Assembly (NCBI RefSeq): GCF_017833415.1
Contig: NZ_JAFICC010000013.1
Coordinates: forward strand, 107,338-171,337
Length of the DNA stretch: 64,000 nucleotides
Direction: 5' to 3'
From: Flavobacterium sp. 1355
GTDB lineage: Bacteria; Bacteroidota; Bacteroidia; Flavobacteriales; Flavobacteriaceae
The notes under the pieces were generated by a model. That model did no database searches and was not told the DNA's origin. It was given only the letters and a program-made list of their open reading frames with translations. Made by a program: the position numbers and the translations under genes. The stretch's first letter is position 1, and every line of letters starts with the position of its first letter. Shown in pieces: positions 45,409 to 52,851 of the stretch.

Positions 45409-45993
45409 ATGAAGTTATTTTTATCAATATTTTTAATGTTACAATTATCAATATGTTTTTCTCAAACCTATTATGGTCAAATTGTTAACAAAGAAAATGA
45501 TTCTACAAATGTTCAAATTTTAATTAAAGGTAATATGATCTTTAAAAATAACAAAATATTATCTATTCAAGAGAAAATTACAGTTATTGACAAAGGTGTA
45601 TCTAAAGATTATTATCCTGCTGATCTAAAATCTTTTAAAATTAATATGGGCAAGGAAATTAAAACATACGATAATGTAGACAATACCATTTTTGCCGAAA
45701 GATTTTACTCAAATAAATTAAAACTTTATTACAAATTAGTAAGAGAAGAAACAAAACAAAGTCCATATTTTACCATATACAGAGTATTTTTAATCAAAAA
45801 ACCAAATCAAGAAGGAATCACAAAATTAATTCCAAATGGTTTTAGTAGACTAATTACTAAAAGTGAAATGATTTCAAAAATTACTGATTGTGAAATTTTA
45901 CTAAACAAAATAAAAAACGATGAAATCAAAATAACTAACGAAAAAAAGTTGGTTGAATTTATGGTAGATTATGAAAAAAACTGCTTTAATTAA
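45409..45993 (+). CDS. Exported protein of unknown function
   Basis: The 194-residue protein has a Sec signal (1-19, ending CFSQT) and a charged soluble domain with no recognised motif. It has low-complexity Lys and Asn content. It begins 34 bases after the hydrolase on the same strand, so it may be co-transcribed. Confidence 0.6.
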   Translation: MKLFLSIFLMLQLSICFSQTYYGQIVNKENDSTNVQILIKGNMIFKNNKILSIQEKITVIDKGVSKDYYPADLKSFKINMGKEIKTYDNVDNTIFAERFYSNKLKLYYKLVREETKQSPYFTIYRVFLIKKPNQEGITKLIPNGFSRLITKSEMISKITDCEILLNKIKNDEIKITNEKKLVEFMVDYEKNCFN

Positions 45994-46074
45994 AAATAAA
46001 TAACAATGGAAATTTACTTTTAATTTCGTTTCAATCGTACATACGTTTTTAAAAAATATTTATCAAAATAAAAA

Positions 46075-46644
46075 ATGAATATCACAAAACTTGATAATCC
46101 GGCATTAATTTTAATTGACATTCAAAAAGGTTTTACTGAAACCGAATATTGGGGCGGAGACCGAAATAATGTTAATGCAGAGCAAAAAGCCGGAGAGCTT
46201 CTGGAAATCTGGAGGAATAAAAAACTACCTCTTTTTCATATTCAGCATTGTTCTTCAAATCCAAATTCAATTCTAAATGAAACGAATCCGGGAAATGAAT
46301 TTCAGGATGTTGTAAAACCGATTGAAGGGGAAATTATTATCAAAAAAAATGTAAACAGCTCTTTTATCGGAACGAACTTAAAAGAGTTATTAGATAATGC
46401 AAAAATTAAAAATGTTGTTATTGTAGGTTTAACTACAGATCACTGCGTCTCTACAACTACAAGAATGGCAGGAAACTTTGGATATAATACGTATTTGGTT
46501 TCTGATGCTACTGCAACCTTTAATAAAAAAGGCTTAAATGGAGAAAACTTTTCGGCAGAAATAATTCATCAGACTGCTTTGGCAAGTTTAAATGAAGAGT
46601 TTGCAAAAGTGGTTACAAGTGATTTTATAAAAGAAATAGTTTAG
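46075..46644 (+). CDS. Isochorismatase-family cysteine hydrolase
   Basis: The 189-residue protein has the cysteine-hydrolase fold. The catalytic Asp is in LILIDIQKGF, the Lys in IIIKKNVNSSFIG, and the Cys in IVGLTTDHCVSTTTRMA. The family includes isochorismatases, nicotinamidases and ureidoacrylate hydrolases. The DHCVSTT segment favours a nicotinamidase- or isochorismatase-like amidohydrolase, without fixing the substrate. A strong terminator follows. Confidence 0.88.
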   Translation: MNITKLDNPALILIDIQKGFTETEYWGGDRNNVNAEQKAGELLEIWRNKKLPLFHIQHCSSNPNSILNETNPGNEFQDVVKPIEGEIIIKKNVNSSFIGTNLKELLDNAKIKNVVIVGLTTDHCVSTTTRMAGNFGYNTYLVSDATATFNKKGLNGENFSAEIIHQTALASLNEEFAKVVTSDFIKEIV

Positions 46645-46660
46645 TTTCTAATAAAAACAA

Positions 46661-46705
46661 AAAAATGAGATGTAAATGGTGATTACCAGATTACATCTCA
46701 TTTTT
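46661..46705. terminator. Bidirectional terminator
   Basis: Perfect 15-base arms (46661-46675 and 46691-46705) with A and T ends separate the cysteine hydrolase from the convergent lipoprotein gene. Confidence 0.9.
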
Positions 46706-46752
46706 ATTTTCCAGATTGTCAACAGTGACAAATTATCTTTTTAAGGATTAAA

Positions 46753-47181
46753 CTATTGTCCTGTATAAATTATCTTCCCTCCTTTTTTTAGCACATAACC
46801 TTTCCATGGAATTAGTTCTAAATCAGCTTTTACCCAGGAATCACCTTCTGATTTTCTTTCTAAAATAATCGATTCTTTTTGAGTGTCAAGAAAAAGCTCG
46901 GCTTTGTTTCCTTCAAAAACTACGTAAGCGGCTGTTGTGTATGCTTTTCCGTTTTCTTCTGCGTGTGATAGTTTTGTACCTTCAAAAATTCGGATGCATT
47001 TGTTTTTAATTACAGACCAGCTATAACCTGCAGAGCCTTTGCAGCCGTGACTGTCAACATCTCCGCCGACCATTACTTTTTCTGTTTTTGTTTCTTTTGC
47101 TGTTTTGGTTTCCTGAGCATTCTTTGTACTGCAAGAAACAGCAAGACCAATTATAATCGAGAATAAAAATACCTTTTTCAT
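46753..47181 (-). CDS. Lipoprotein of unknown function
   Basis: The 142-residue protein has a lipoprotein signal (IIGLAVSC, lipobox Cys17) and a conserved-looking GGDVDSHGCKGSAGYSWSVIKNKC segment shared with other Flavobacteriaceae proteins, containing two cysteines. The rest is beta-rich and ends with a glycine-lysine stretch. Function is unknown. Confidence 0.7.
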   Translation of the reverse strand: MKKVFLFSIIIGLAVSCSTKNAQETKTAKETKTEKVMVGGDVDSHGCKGSAGYSWSVIKNKCIRIFEGTKLSHAEENGKAYTTAAYVVFEGNKAELFLDTQKESIILERKSEGDSWVKADLELIPWKGYVLKKGGKIIYTGQ

Positions 47182-47225
47182 TTTTCCTATTTTTTTATTT
47201 CTTTCAAAAATAGGAAAAATCTTTC

Positions 47226-47729
47226 TTATTTTTGGTATAACAAGGATTGATTTACTTCAAAAGTAATACTTTCGTCATCATTGACAAAGTATTTCAACAA
47301 GACTTCTCCCCATAATTCGCCATTACTGTAATCTGCAATAATCCATCTGTGGTTGAGAATTTTTACTTTGTTAATGATAAATTTTTTATCCTCAATTTTG
47401 TCCTGTCCAGTGTAAGGATTTCCGTTTGGATTAGAGTTTAAATCCAGCAATTTTTCTGTTACAACCGGTATCAGTTTTTCATATTGAATAATTTTTCCTC
47501 CGGTAGCACTATTGTCAAAATAATTCTGTGCATTTTCATTATGCTCTAAAGAAAAATAATCAGATTCTGCCAGTTTTGCCGAAACTAAATTAATACTGTC
47601 TCTTAATTTTTTGGTTGTTTTCTCATATCTTTCTTCTCCAAATTTTACCTCACGGCTGTAAAACATATATGTAAAAACATTCATTAATATCGCCAGGATA
47701 AAAAGGTAGAGCATTAAGGACTTTTTCAT
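47226..47729 (-). CDS. Membrane-anchored protein of unknown function
   Basis: The 167-residue protein has one N-terminal membrane helix (about 5-24, ending in TYMFYSRE) and a charged extracytoplasmic region with a short coiled-coil-like segment (about 30-70). It begins 13 bases after the MBL-fold gene on the same strand. I do not recognise it. Confidence 0.65.
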   Translation of the reverse strand: MKKSLMLYLFILAILMNVFTYMFYSREVKFGEERYEKTTKKLRDSINLVSAKLAESDYFSLEHNENAQNYFDNSATGGKIIQYEKLIPVVTEKLLDLNSNPNGNPYTGQDKIEDKKFIINKVKILNHRWIIADYSNGELWGEVLLKYFVNDDESITFEVNQSLLYQK

Positions 47730-47742
47730 TTTTGTAGTATAA

Positions 47743-48507
47743 TTAAATTGTAATTTCTAAATTATCGTAAGCCAGAAAAACATTTTCAGGAAGCTGTTTC
47801 TGAACTTCTTCGTGAAAACCTAAAACATGACTTATGTGGGTTAAATATGCTTTTTCCGGTTTTACCAAATTGATAAAATCTAAAGCTTCCTGTAAGTTAA
47901 AATGGGTATCATGCGGCTCAACACGCAATGCATTTACAACCAAAACTTTTAGGTTTTTAAGTTTATTTGTCTCGGTTTCATTTATTGTTTTTACATCTGT
48001 GAGATAAGCAAAATCATCAATTCTGTATCCAAAAACCTGCAGATCTCCGTGCATAACATTTACGGGAATGGCTGTTTTGTCACCAATGGCAAAAGGTTCA
48101 TTGTTTTTTACTTCGATTGTTTTTACACTTGGAGCGCCGGGATATTTATTTACAGTTTCAAAAACATAGTCAAAACGACGTTTGAGATTATCTATAACAC
48201 GTGTATGTGCATAAACAGGAATTTCACCCTGTCTAAAATTAAACGGTCTGATATCATCTAATCCGGCTGTATGATCTGCATGTTCATGTGTGAATAAAAT
48301 GGCATCCAGTTTTCTGCATCCGCATGACAGCATTTGCTGCCTGAAATCAGGCCCGCAATCAATGACATATGAGTGTTCGTCCCAGGTAATCCAAATGGAT
48401 ACGCGGAGTCTTTTGTCCTTAGGGTCAGTGCTTTTGCAAACAGGATGATCGATCCCTATAATCGGGATGCCTTGGGAAGTGCCTGTGCCTAAAAAATAGA
48501 TCTTCAA
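47743..48507 (-). CDS. MBL-fold metallo-hydrolase, PhnP-like
   Basis: The 254-residue protein has the metallo-beta-lactamase fold. The metal-binding motif is THEHADHTAGLDDI, with further ligand histidines in VMHGDL and in LTHISHVLG. It begins with YFLGTGTSQGIPIIG, a signature of the PhnP/RNase Z-like hydrolase group (a phosphodiesterase fold). It is a cytosolic enzyme of undefined substrate, co-directional with two downstream genes. Confidence 0.88.
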   Translation of the reverse strand: MKIYFLGTGTSQGIPIIGIDHPVCKSTDPKDKRLRVSIWITWDEHSYVIDCGPDFRQQMLSCGCRKLDAILFTHEHADHTAGLDDIRPFNFRQGEIPVYAHTRVIDNLKRRFDYVFETVNKYPGAPSVKTIEVKNNEPFAIGDKTAIPVNVMHGDLQVFGYRIDDFAYLTDVKTINETETNKLKNLKVLVVNALRVEPHDTHFNLQEALDFINLVKPEKAYLTHISHVLGFHEEVQKQLPENVFLAYDNLEITI

Positions 48508-48569
48508 TTGGAGTTAATTTTTTTACAAAAATAGGATTATTTCTCTTTCATTAGAAGCCTAATTTGCTA

Positions 48570-48577
48570 ACTTTGTA
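48570..48577 (+). promoter_or_regulatory. Possible -7 element
   Basis: TAACTTTG is an exact TAnnTTTG match, 21 bases upstream of the next start. Confidence 0.4.
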
Positions 48578-48597
48578 ACAAATCTATTTAAAATAAA

Positions 48598-50058
48598 ATG
48601 GGTACAGAAATAAAACTCAAAGGTGACAAGGTCATCGAACAGATTCCTTCTATAAAAGACAAAGCGTTACGCATTAATTTAAACGAGAATATTTACGGAA
48701 CATTTGCTGAAATTGGTGCTGGGCAGGAAACAGTTAGGCATTTTTTCAGATCCGGAGGTTCATCGGGAACAATTGCAAAAGCTATGTCTGCCTATGACAA
48801 AGATTTTAGTGATGCTGTTTACGGAATTGAGGGTGACGGAAGATATGTGACTGAAAACCGTCTCAAAAAAATGCTGACCTTTGAAGGGGAATTGATTGAA
48901 GAACGTCTGAGCCGTGAAAAACACCCTAACAAGCTTTTTTTTAGTTACGCCAATACTGTAGCCACAATAGATTTTGCAAAACAATTTAAAGGTCACGGCT
49001 GGGTTGGTATCCGCTACCAGATTGAACCAGACGAAGCTTATAACGAAATTATTCTTCACATTCGTTTTAAGGAAACTGACGCCAGACTACAACAGGAAAC
49101 ACTCGGAATTTTAGGTGTAAACTTAATTTACGGTGCTTTTTACAAATACAACGATCCAAAACGATTACTTCGCTATTTATACGACCACTTAGACAAAGAC
49201 CAGCTCGAAATTGATACTATCAACTTCTCAGGTCCGCGTTTTGCAGATGTTGATAACCGACTGATGAGTTTACAATTGGTTAAAAACGGAATGACGGATG
49301 CGGTAATGTTTAATCCTGAGGGAAAAAATATTCTTCCGGCTGCGATTTTATACAAAAAGAATCTTTTGGCTTTGAGAGGAAGTTTTCGTCCGGTTACGAA
49401 AGTAAATATGGATATGTATGAGAAATCATTAAAAATGTTTCTCGAAGAAAATAAGGTTGAAAAAGACAATACTTTGGTCGTTTTTGAAATTACGCTTTCA
49501 AACTTACGTTCGGATGGTGAAATTGATGAACGTGACTTTATGGACAGAGCCGAATTGCTTTGTTCACTTGGTCAGACGGTTATGATTTCTAATTTTCAGG
49601 AGTATTATAAGGTGGTTGAGTATTTTGCTAATTATACCAAAGCAAGAATGGGACTGGCAATGGGTGTGAATAACCTTGTTGACATTTTTGATGAGAAATA
49701 TTACCGTCATTTAAGTGGTGGAATTCTGGAAGCGTTTGGAAAATTATTCTACCGCGACATGAAAGTTTTCTTATATCCGATGTTAGATGAAAACGGTGTC
49801 CTGATGAATTCAAGCAACTTAAAAGTACATCCGAGAATGAAAGAATTATACAAATTCTTTAAGTTTAATGGAAAAGTGGTTGATGTGGCTGATTATGATC
49901 CGAATAACCTGGAAGTTTTCTCTCGCGAAATCCTAAAAATGATCAATCAGGGCAAACCAGGCTGGGAACCAATGCTTCCGCCGGGTATTGCAGAAATTAT
50001 AAAGGAACATCATCTTTTTGGTTATCACCCGGAAAAGGTATTAAATCAAACGAATTAA
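48598..50058 (+). CDS. Conserved large cytosolic protein of unknown function
   Basis: The 486-residue protein has no signal peptide or membrane segment. I recognise it as a conserved protein of Bacteroidetes but know of no function, and any enzyme names it carries should be treated with caution. It starts MGTEIKLKGDKVIEQIPS and contains several dense conserved segments: FAEIGAGQETVRHFFRSGG, GRYVTENRLKKML, GHGWVGIRYQ, and near the C-terminus GKPGWEPMLPPGIAEII. A strong terminator follows directly at 50057. Confidence 0.8.
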   Translation: MGTEIKLKGDKVIEQIPSIKDKALRINLNENIYGTFAEIGAGQETVRHFFRSGGSSGTIAKAMSAYDKDFSDAVYGIEGDGRYVTENRLKKMLTFEGELIEERLSREKHPNKLFFSYANTVATIDFAKQFKGHGWVGIRYQIEPDEAYNEIILHIRFKETDARLQQETLGILGVNLIYGAFYKYNDPKRLLRYLYDHLDKDQLEIDTINFSGPRFADVDNRLMSLQLVKNGMTDAVMFNPEGKNILPAAILYKKNLLALRGSFRPVTKVNMDMYEKSLKMFLEENKVEKDNTLVVFEITLSNLRSDGEIDERDFMDRAELLCSLGQTVMISNFQEYYKVVEYFANYTKARMGLAMGVNNLVDIFDEKYYRHLSGGILEAFGKLFYRDMKVFLYPMLDENGVLMNSSNLKVHPRMKELYKFFKFNGKVVDVADYDPNNLEVFSREILKMINQGKPGWEPMLPPGIAEIIKEHHLFGYHPEKVLNQTN

Positions 50059-50086
50059 AAAAAGTCCCGAAAAGGGACTTTTTTTT
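50057..50086 (+). terminator. Terminator after the 486-residue gene
   Basis: The arms AAAAAAAGTCCC (50057-50068) and GGGACTTTTTTT (50074 onwards) are separated by a 5-base loop. Confidence 0.85.
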
Positions 50087-50262
50087 GTTTCAGGTTTCAG
50101 GTTTCAAGTTTCACGTTTCAGGTTCCAGGTTTCACGTTTGTCAGGCTGAGCGAAGTCGAAGCCCTTTTAACTTTGAAGCCCTTCGACTTCGCTCAGGGTG
50201 ACTTCAGTATAATGAAATCTCTACAACGTGATTTGAAACCTGAAACTTGAAACCTGAAACAA
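50087..50262. repeat. Composite palindrome: GTTTCAGG units around a TCAGGCTGAGCGAAG repeat
   Basis: The outer arms carry repeated units GTTTCAGGTTTCAAGTTTCA (50087-50139 and, inverted, about 50232-50262). The inner arms are GTCAGGCTGAGCGAAGTCGAAG and its near-complement (about 50139-50202). It lies between the convergent 486-residue gene and bcp. The inner arm belongs to the same family as the repeat at 37951-38029. Confidence 0.85.
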
Positions 50263-50266
50263 ACAT

Positions 50267-50719
50267 TTATTTCAAAATCTGAGATGCGTGTTCTTTGGTT
50301 TTTACTTTTTCTATAACTTCTTCAATAATTCCTTTTTCGTCAATTACGAATGTTGTTCTGTGGATTCCGTCGTATTCTCTTCCCATAAATTTTTTGGGTC
50401 CCCAAACACCAAATGCATTGATGACTGATTTGTCTTCATCCGCCAGTAAAGGAAATGGAAATTCGTATTTGTCTTTGAATTTACCCTGCGCTTTCTGACT
50501 GTCGGCGCTTACTCCCAAAAGTTCATAATTATTGGCTTTAAAACGCTCAAAATTATCTCTTAGATCACATGCTTCTGCGGTACATCCTGGTGTACTTGCT
50601 TTTGGATAAAAGAAAACGACTAATTTCTTTCCTGCGTAATCTGCCAGTTTGTGTGTTTTCCCGTCCTGATCTGTTCCTGAGAAGTTTGGTGCTTTGTCGC
50701 CTGTCTTTAATGTTGTCAT
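50267..50719 (-). CDS. bcp: Thioredoxin-dependent thiol peroxidase
   Basis: The 150-residue protein is a peroxiredoxin of the Bcp/PrxQ type that reduces peroxides using thioredoxin. The peroxidatic and resolving cysteines are in STPGCTAEACDLRDNF (a CxxxxC pair), after FFYPKA. Other family segments, KLVVFFYPKA and YEFPFPLLADED, are normal. Length is typical. Confidence 0.95.
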   Translation of the reverse strand: MTTLKTGDKAPNFSGTDQDGKTHKLADYAGKKLVVFFYPKASTPGCTAEACDLRDNFERFKANNYELLGVSADSQKAQGKFKDKYEFPFPLLADEDKSVINAFGVWGPKKFMGREYDGIHRTTFVIDEKGIIEEVIEKVKTKEHASQILK

Positions 50720-50725
50720 TCTTTT

Positions 50726-50765
50726 TATTTTAGATTTTAGATTGTAGATTTTAGATTGTGGATTT
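50726..50765. repeat. Short TTTTAGATT tandem repeat
   Basis: About four copies of a 7-9 base unit (TTTTAGATT with variants) lie directly upstream of the bcp start, where they could affect its leader. It resembles the other short-period arrays in this window. Confidence 0.65.
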
Positions 50766-50991
50766 TAATCTCGTAACTTATAACTACTTAAACTTCTAAC
50801 TTTTTATGCCCCAGATTGAAGTGGAAACCCCGGAATTGTGGTGGTCTATATTTTTTGCACTAAAAAAGCGACCAACGGAAGCTCTTTTTTGTGCTTAAAA
50901 ATGTAACTAACACAATGAGGAGTTGAAACGAAAAGCTGGATTAGGCACATCATTAAAATTATACTATTTTTACGGGATTAAAATTACGGAA

Positions 50992-51642
50992 ATGAATAAA
51001 GAAGCTCGCGTACAATTTGTTATAAATACGTTAAAAGAACTCTATCCTACTATACCTGTCCCTCTTGACCATAAAGATCCTTATACGCTATTAATCGCTG
51101 TTTTACTATCCGCACAATGTACAGATGTTCGTGTAAACCAGATTACACCGTTATTGTTTGCAAAAGCTGATAATCCGTATGATATGGTTAAAATGTCGGT
51201 GGAAGAAATTAAGGAAATTATTCGTCCGTGTGGTTTGTCACCAATGAAATCTAAAGGTATTCATGGTTTGTCTGAGATATTGATCGAGAAACATAATGGT
51301 CTGGTTCCGCAAAGTTTTGAGGCGCTTGAAGAATTACCTGCTGTTGGTCACAAAACTGCAAGCGTGGTAATGTCACAGGCTTTTGGTGTTCCTGCTTTTC
51401 CGGTTGACACACACATTCATAGATTAATGTACAGATGGAATCTTTCGAACGGGAAAAATGTGGTTCAAACTGAAAAAGATGCTAAAAGATTATTTCCAAG
51501 AGATTTATGGAATGATTTACATCTTCAGATTATTTGGTACGGACGTGAATATTCTCCTGCAAGGGGCTGGAGCTTAGAAAAAGATATTATCACAAGAACT
51601 ATTGGCAAGAAATCTATTATTGAAGAAATGAGCAAATTTTAG
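50992..51642 (+). CDS. nth: Endonuclease III without iron-sulfur cysteines
   Basis: The protein has 216 residues from the ATG at 50992 (MNKEARVQFVI); an upstream TTG at 50923 is an unlikely start. It is a base-excision DNA glycosylase/AP lyase. The helix-hairpin-helix is LPAVGHKTASVV with the catalytic Lys, and the catalytic Asp is in FPVDTHIHRL. The C-terminal 4Fe-4S loop of classical Nth (four cysteines after HGR) is replaced here by YGREYSPARGWSLEKD with no cysteine, so this enzyme should lack the cluster, a variation I believe is found in Flavobacteriia. Confidence 0.92.
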   Translation: MNKEARVQFVINTLKELYPTIPVPLDHKDPYTLLIAVLLSAQCTDVRVNQITPLLFAKADNPYDMVKMSVEEIKEIIRPCGLSPMKSKGIHGLSEILIEKHNGLVPQSFEALEELPAVGHKTASVVMSQAFGVPAFPVDTHIHRLMYRWNLSNGKNVVQTEKDAKRLFPRDLWNDLHLQIIWYGREYSPARGWSLEKDIITRTIGKKSIIEEMSKF

Positions 51643-52449
51643 ATTTCTTAGCCAGTAGAAGTTTCTTTTTAATTAATTTTAAATAATTGGGAAAGTATTT
51701 AGATATATTTTTTTCTTGACCTTTTAGGAGCAATTAATTGCTATTAATCATTCCGTTGTTAGAAATTCCATAATATATCTCTCTATCGCTATTAACCATC
51801 TTCAAAACTTGGTAAAACATCAAAATCAATTTTACTAATCGTTATACAAGTCTATACTGTGAAACTTTCTTTTCATAAATAGAAATTTAATTTAAAAATC
51901 TTCCATATTTTAAAACAGTGTAGGCTTTTAAAGCTCCTCTTCTTCAACAAAACCCTATAAATTTCTTTAAATTCTTATATCTCATTTTTGTGGTTGATTA
52001 GTACCTCGTTATTGGGTAGATAAAGAAATACCATACAAGGGAGGTTAGTCAAGCATCTTTACAATAAATGCTAACGAATCTCAAAAAGTAGCTTTTTGGC
52101 ACTCTTTTTTCAAAAATATTTTTCTGGATGGCTAAATAAGTGTCCTAAAATGAGACACTGGTCTGGGAAGTTTCAAAAATTAGAAAATTTTAGCTTAAAA
52201 CATTGATGATATCGGTTGAAACAGGTACAGAATTTATAGTATGGGAGGTAATCTAACACTGACAATCTCGATATTTAGTATTGAAATAGAAGACACAGGG
52301 AAGGAGAATGTTCTGAATACTATTTTTCTATTCTATTGAGTTTTCTAGTATATACAGGCTAACTTGAATTCTATTTAACAGTTTCATACACTTTAAAAAT
52401 ACTAAAAAAGAAAAAGCCACGATTAATGAATGGTTTTAATTTCAATTAA
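51643..52449. other. Gene-poor stretch at the left end of the RHS island
   Basis: These 807 bases are AT-rich with no reading frame I can support. A short inverted repeat AGTGTC ... GACACT around 52139-52160 is too short to interpret. The stretch may hold decayed genes lost after insertion. Confidence 0.5.
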
Positions 52450-52848
52450 TTATATGTTTTTTATAGAAGAACGTAAATGTATTTTCAACGAATCTTTTTT
52501 CTTCCTCTTATTGTAATATTTATCGATTTCTTCCTTAGAAAAATAGCAATAAACCATATAACTATCAAAATCTTTATCAGTATACGCAGATGTAACATTA
52601 ACAATATCATATGCCATAAAAAATACTTTCGATTCTGCTCGATAATTTCGTGTATTATTAATTTCGCCGCTTAAAAAGTAAACAACAAATGGTAGATAAT
52701 GTTTTCTTTTCTTTTCTTTTAATATACCGTATATTTCTTTTTGTTTATTTATATAAGTTTCAACTTCATATTGCTTATATCCTATAAAAACAAGAATTAC
52801 TGTAATAATAGTTATTAACGATTTCTTTAATATCATTCTTTTTTTCAT
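52450..52848 (-). CDS. Membrane-anchored protein, candidate immunity protein
   Basis: The 132-residue protein has a single N-terminal membrane helix (about 10-25, LITIITVILVFIGYKQ) and a basic, lysine- and tyrosine-rich soluble part. I do not recognise it. Its start lies 3 bases after the stop codon of the large RHS gene and on the same strand, so it is the last gene of that transcript. The place right after an RHS protein with a divergent C-terminal tail is where immunity genes sit in polymorphic toxin loci. That is inference from location only. Confidence 0.55.
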   Translation of the reverse strand: MKKRMILKKSLITIITVILVFIGYKQYEVETYINKQKEIYGILKEKKRKHYLPFVVYFLSGEINNTRNYRAESKVFFMAYDIVNVTSAYTDKDFDSYMVYCYFSKEEIDKYYNKRKKKDSLKIHLRSSIKNI

Positions 52849-52851
52849 ATA

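Noticed and set aside
50805..50850. GCCCCAGATTGAAGTGGAAACC, similar to an arm of the repeat at 32414
   Set aside because: It matches only about 20 bases of the arm, and the rest of the element is missing. It may be a decayed copy but the support is too weak.
52139..52160. Inverted repeat AGTGTC ... GACACT
   Set aside because: The arms are only six bases and stand alone, so this could occur by chance.
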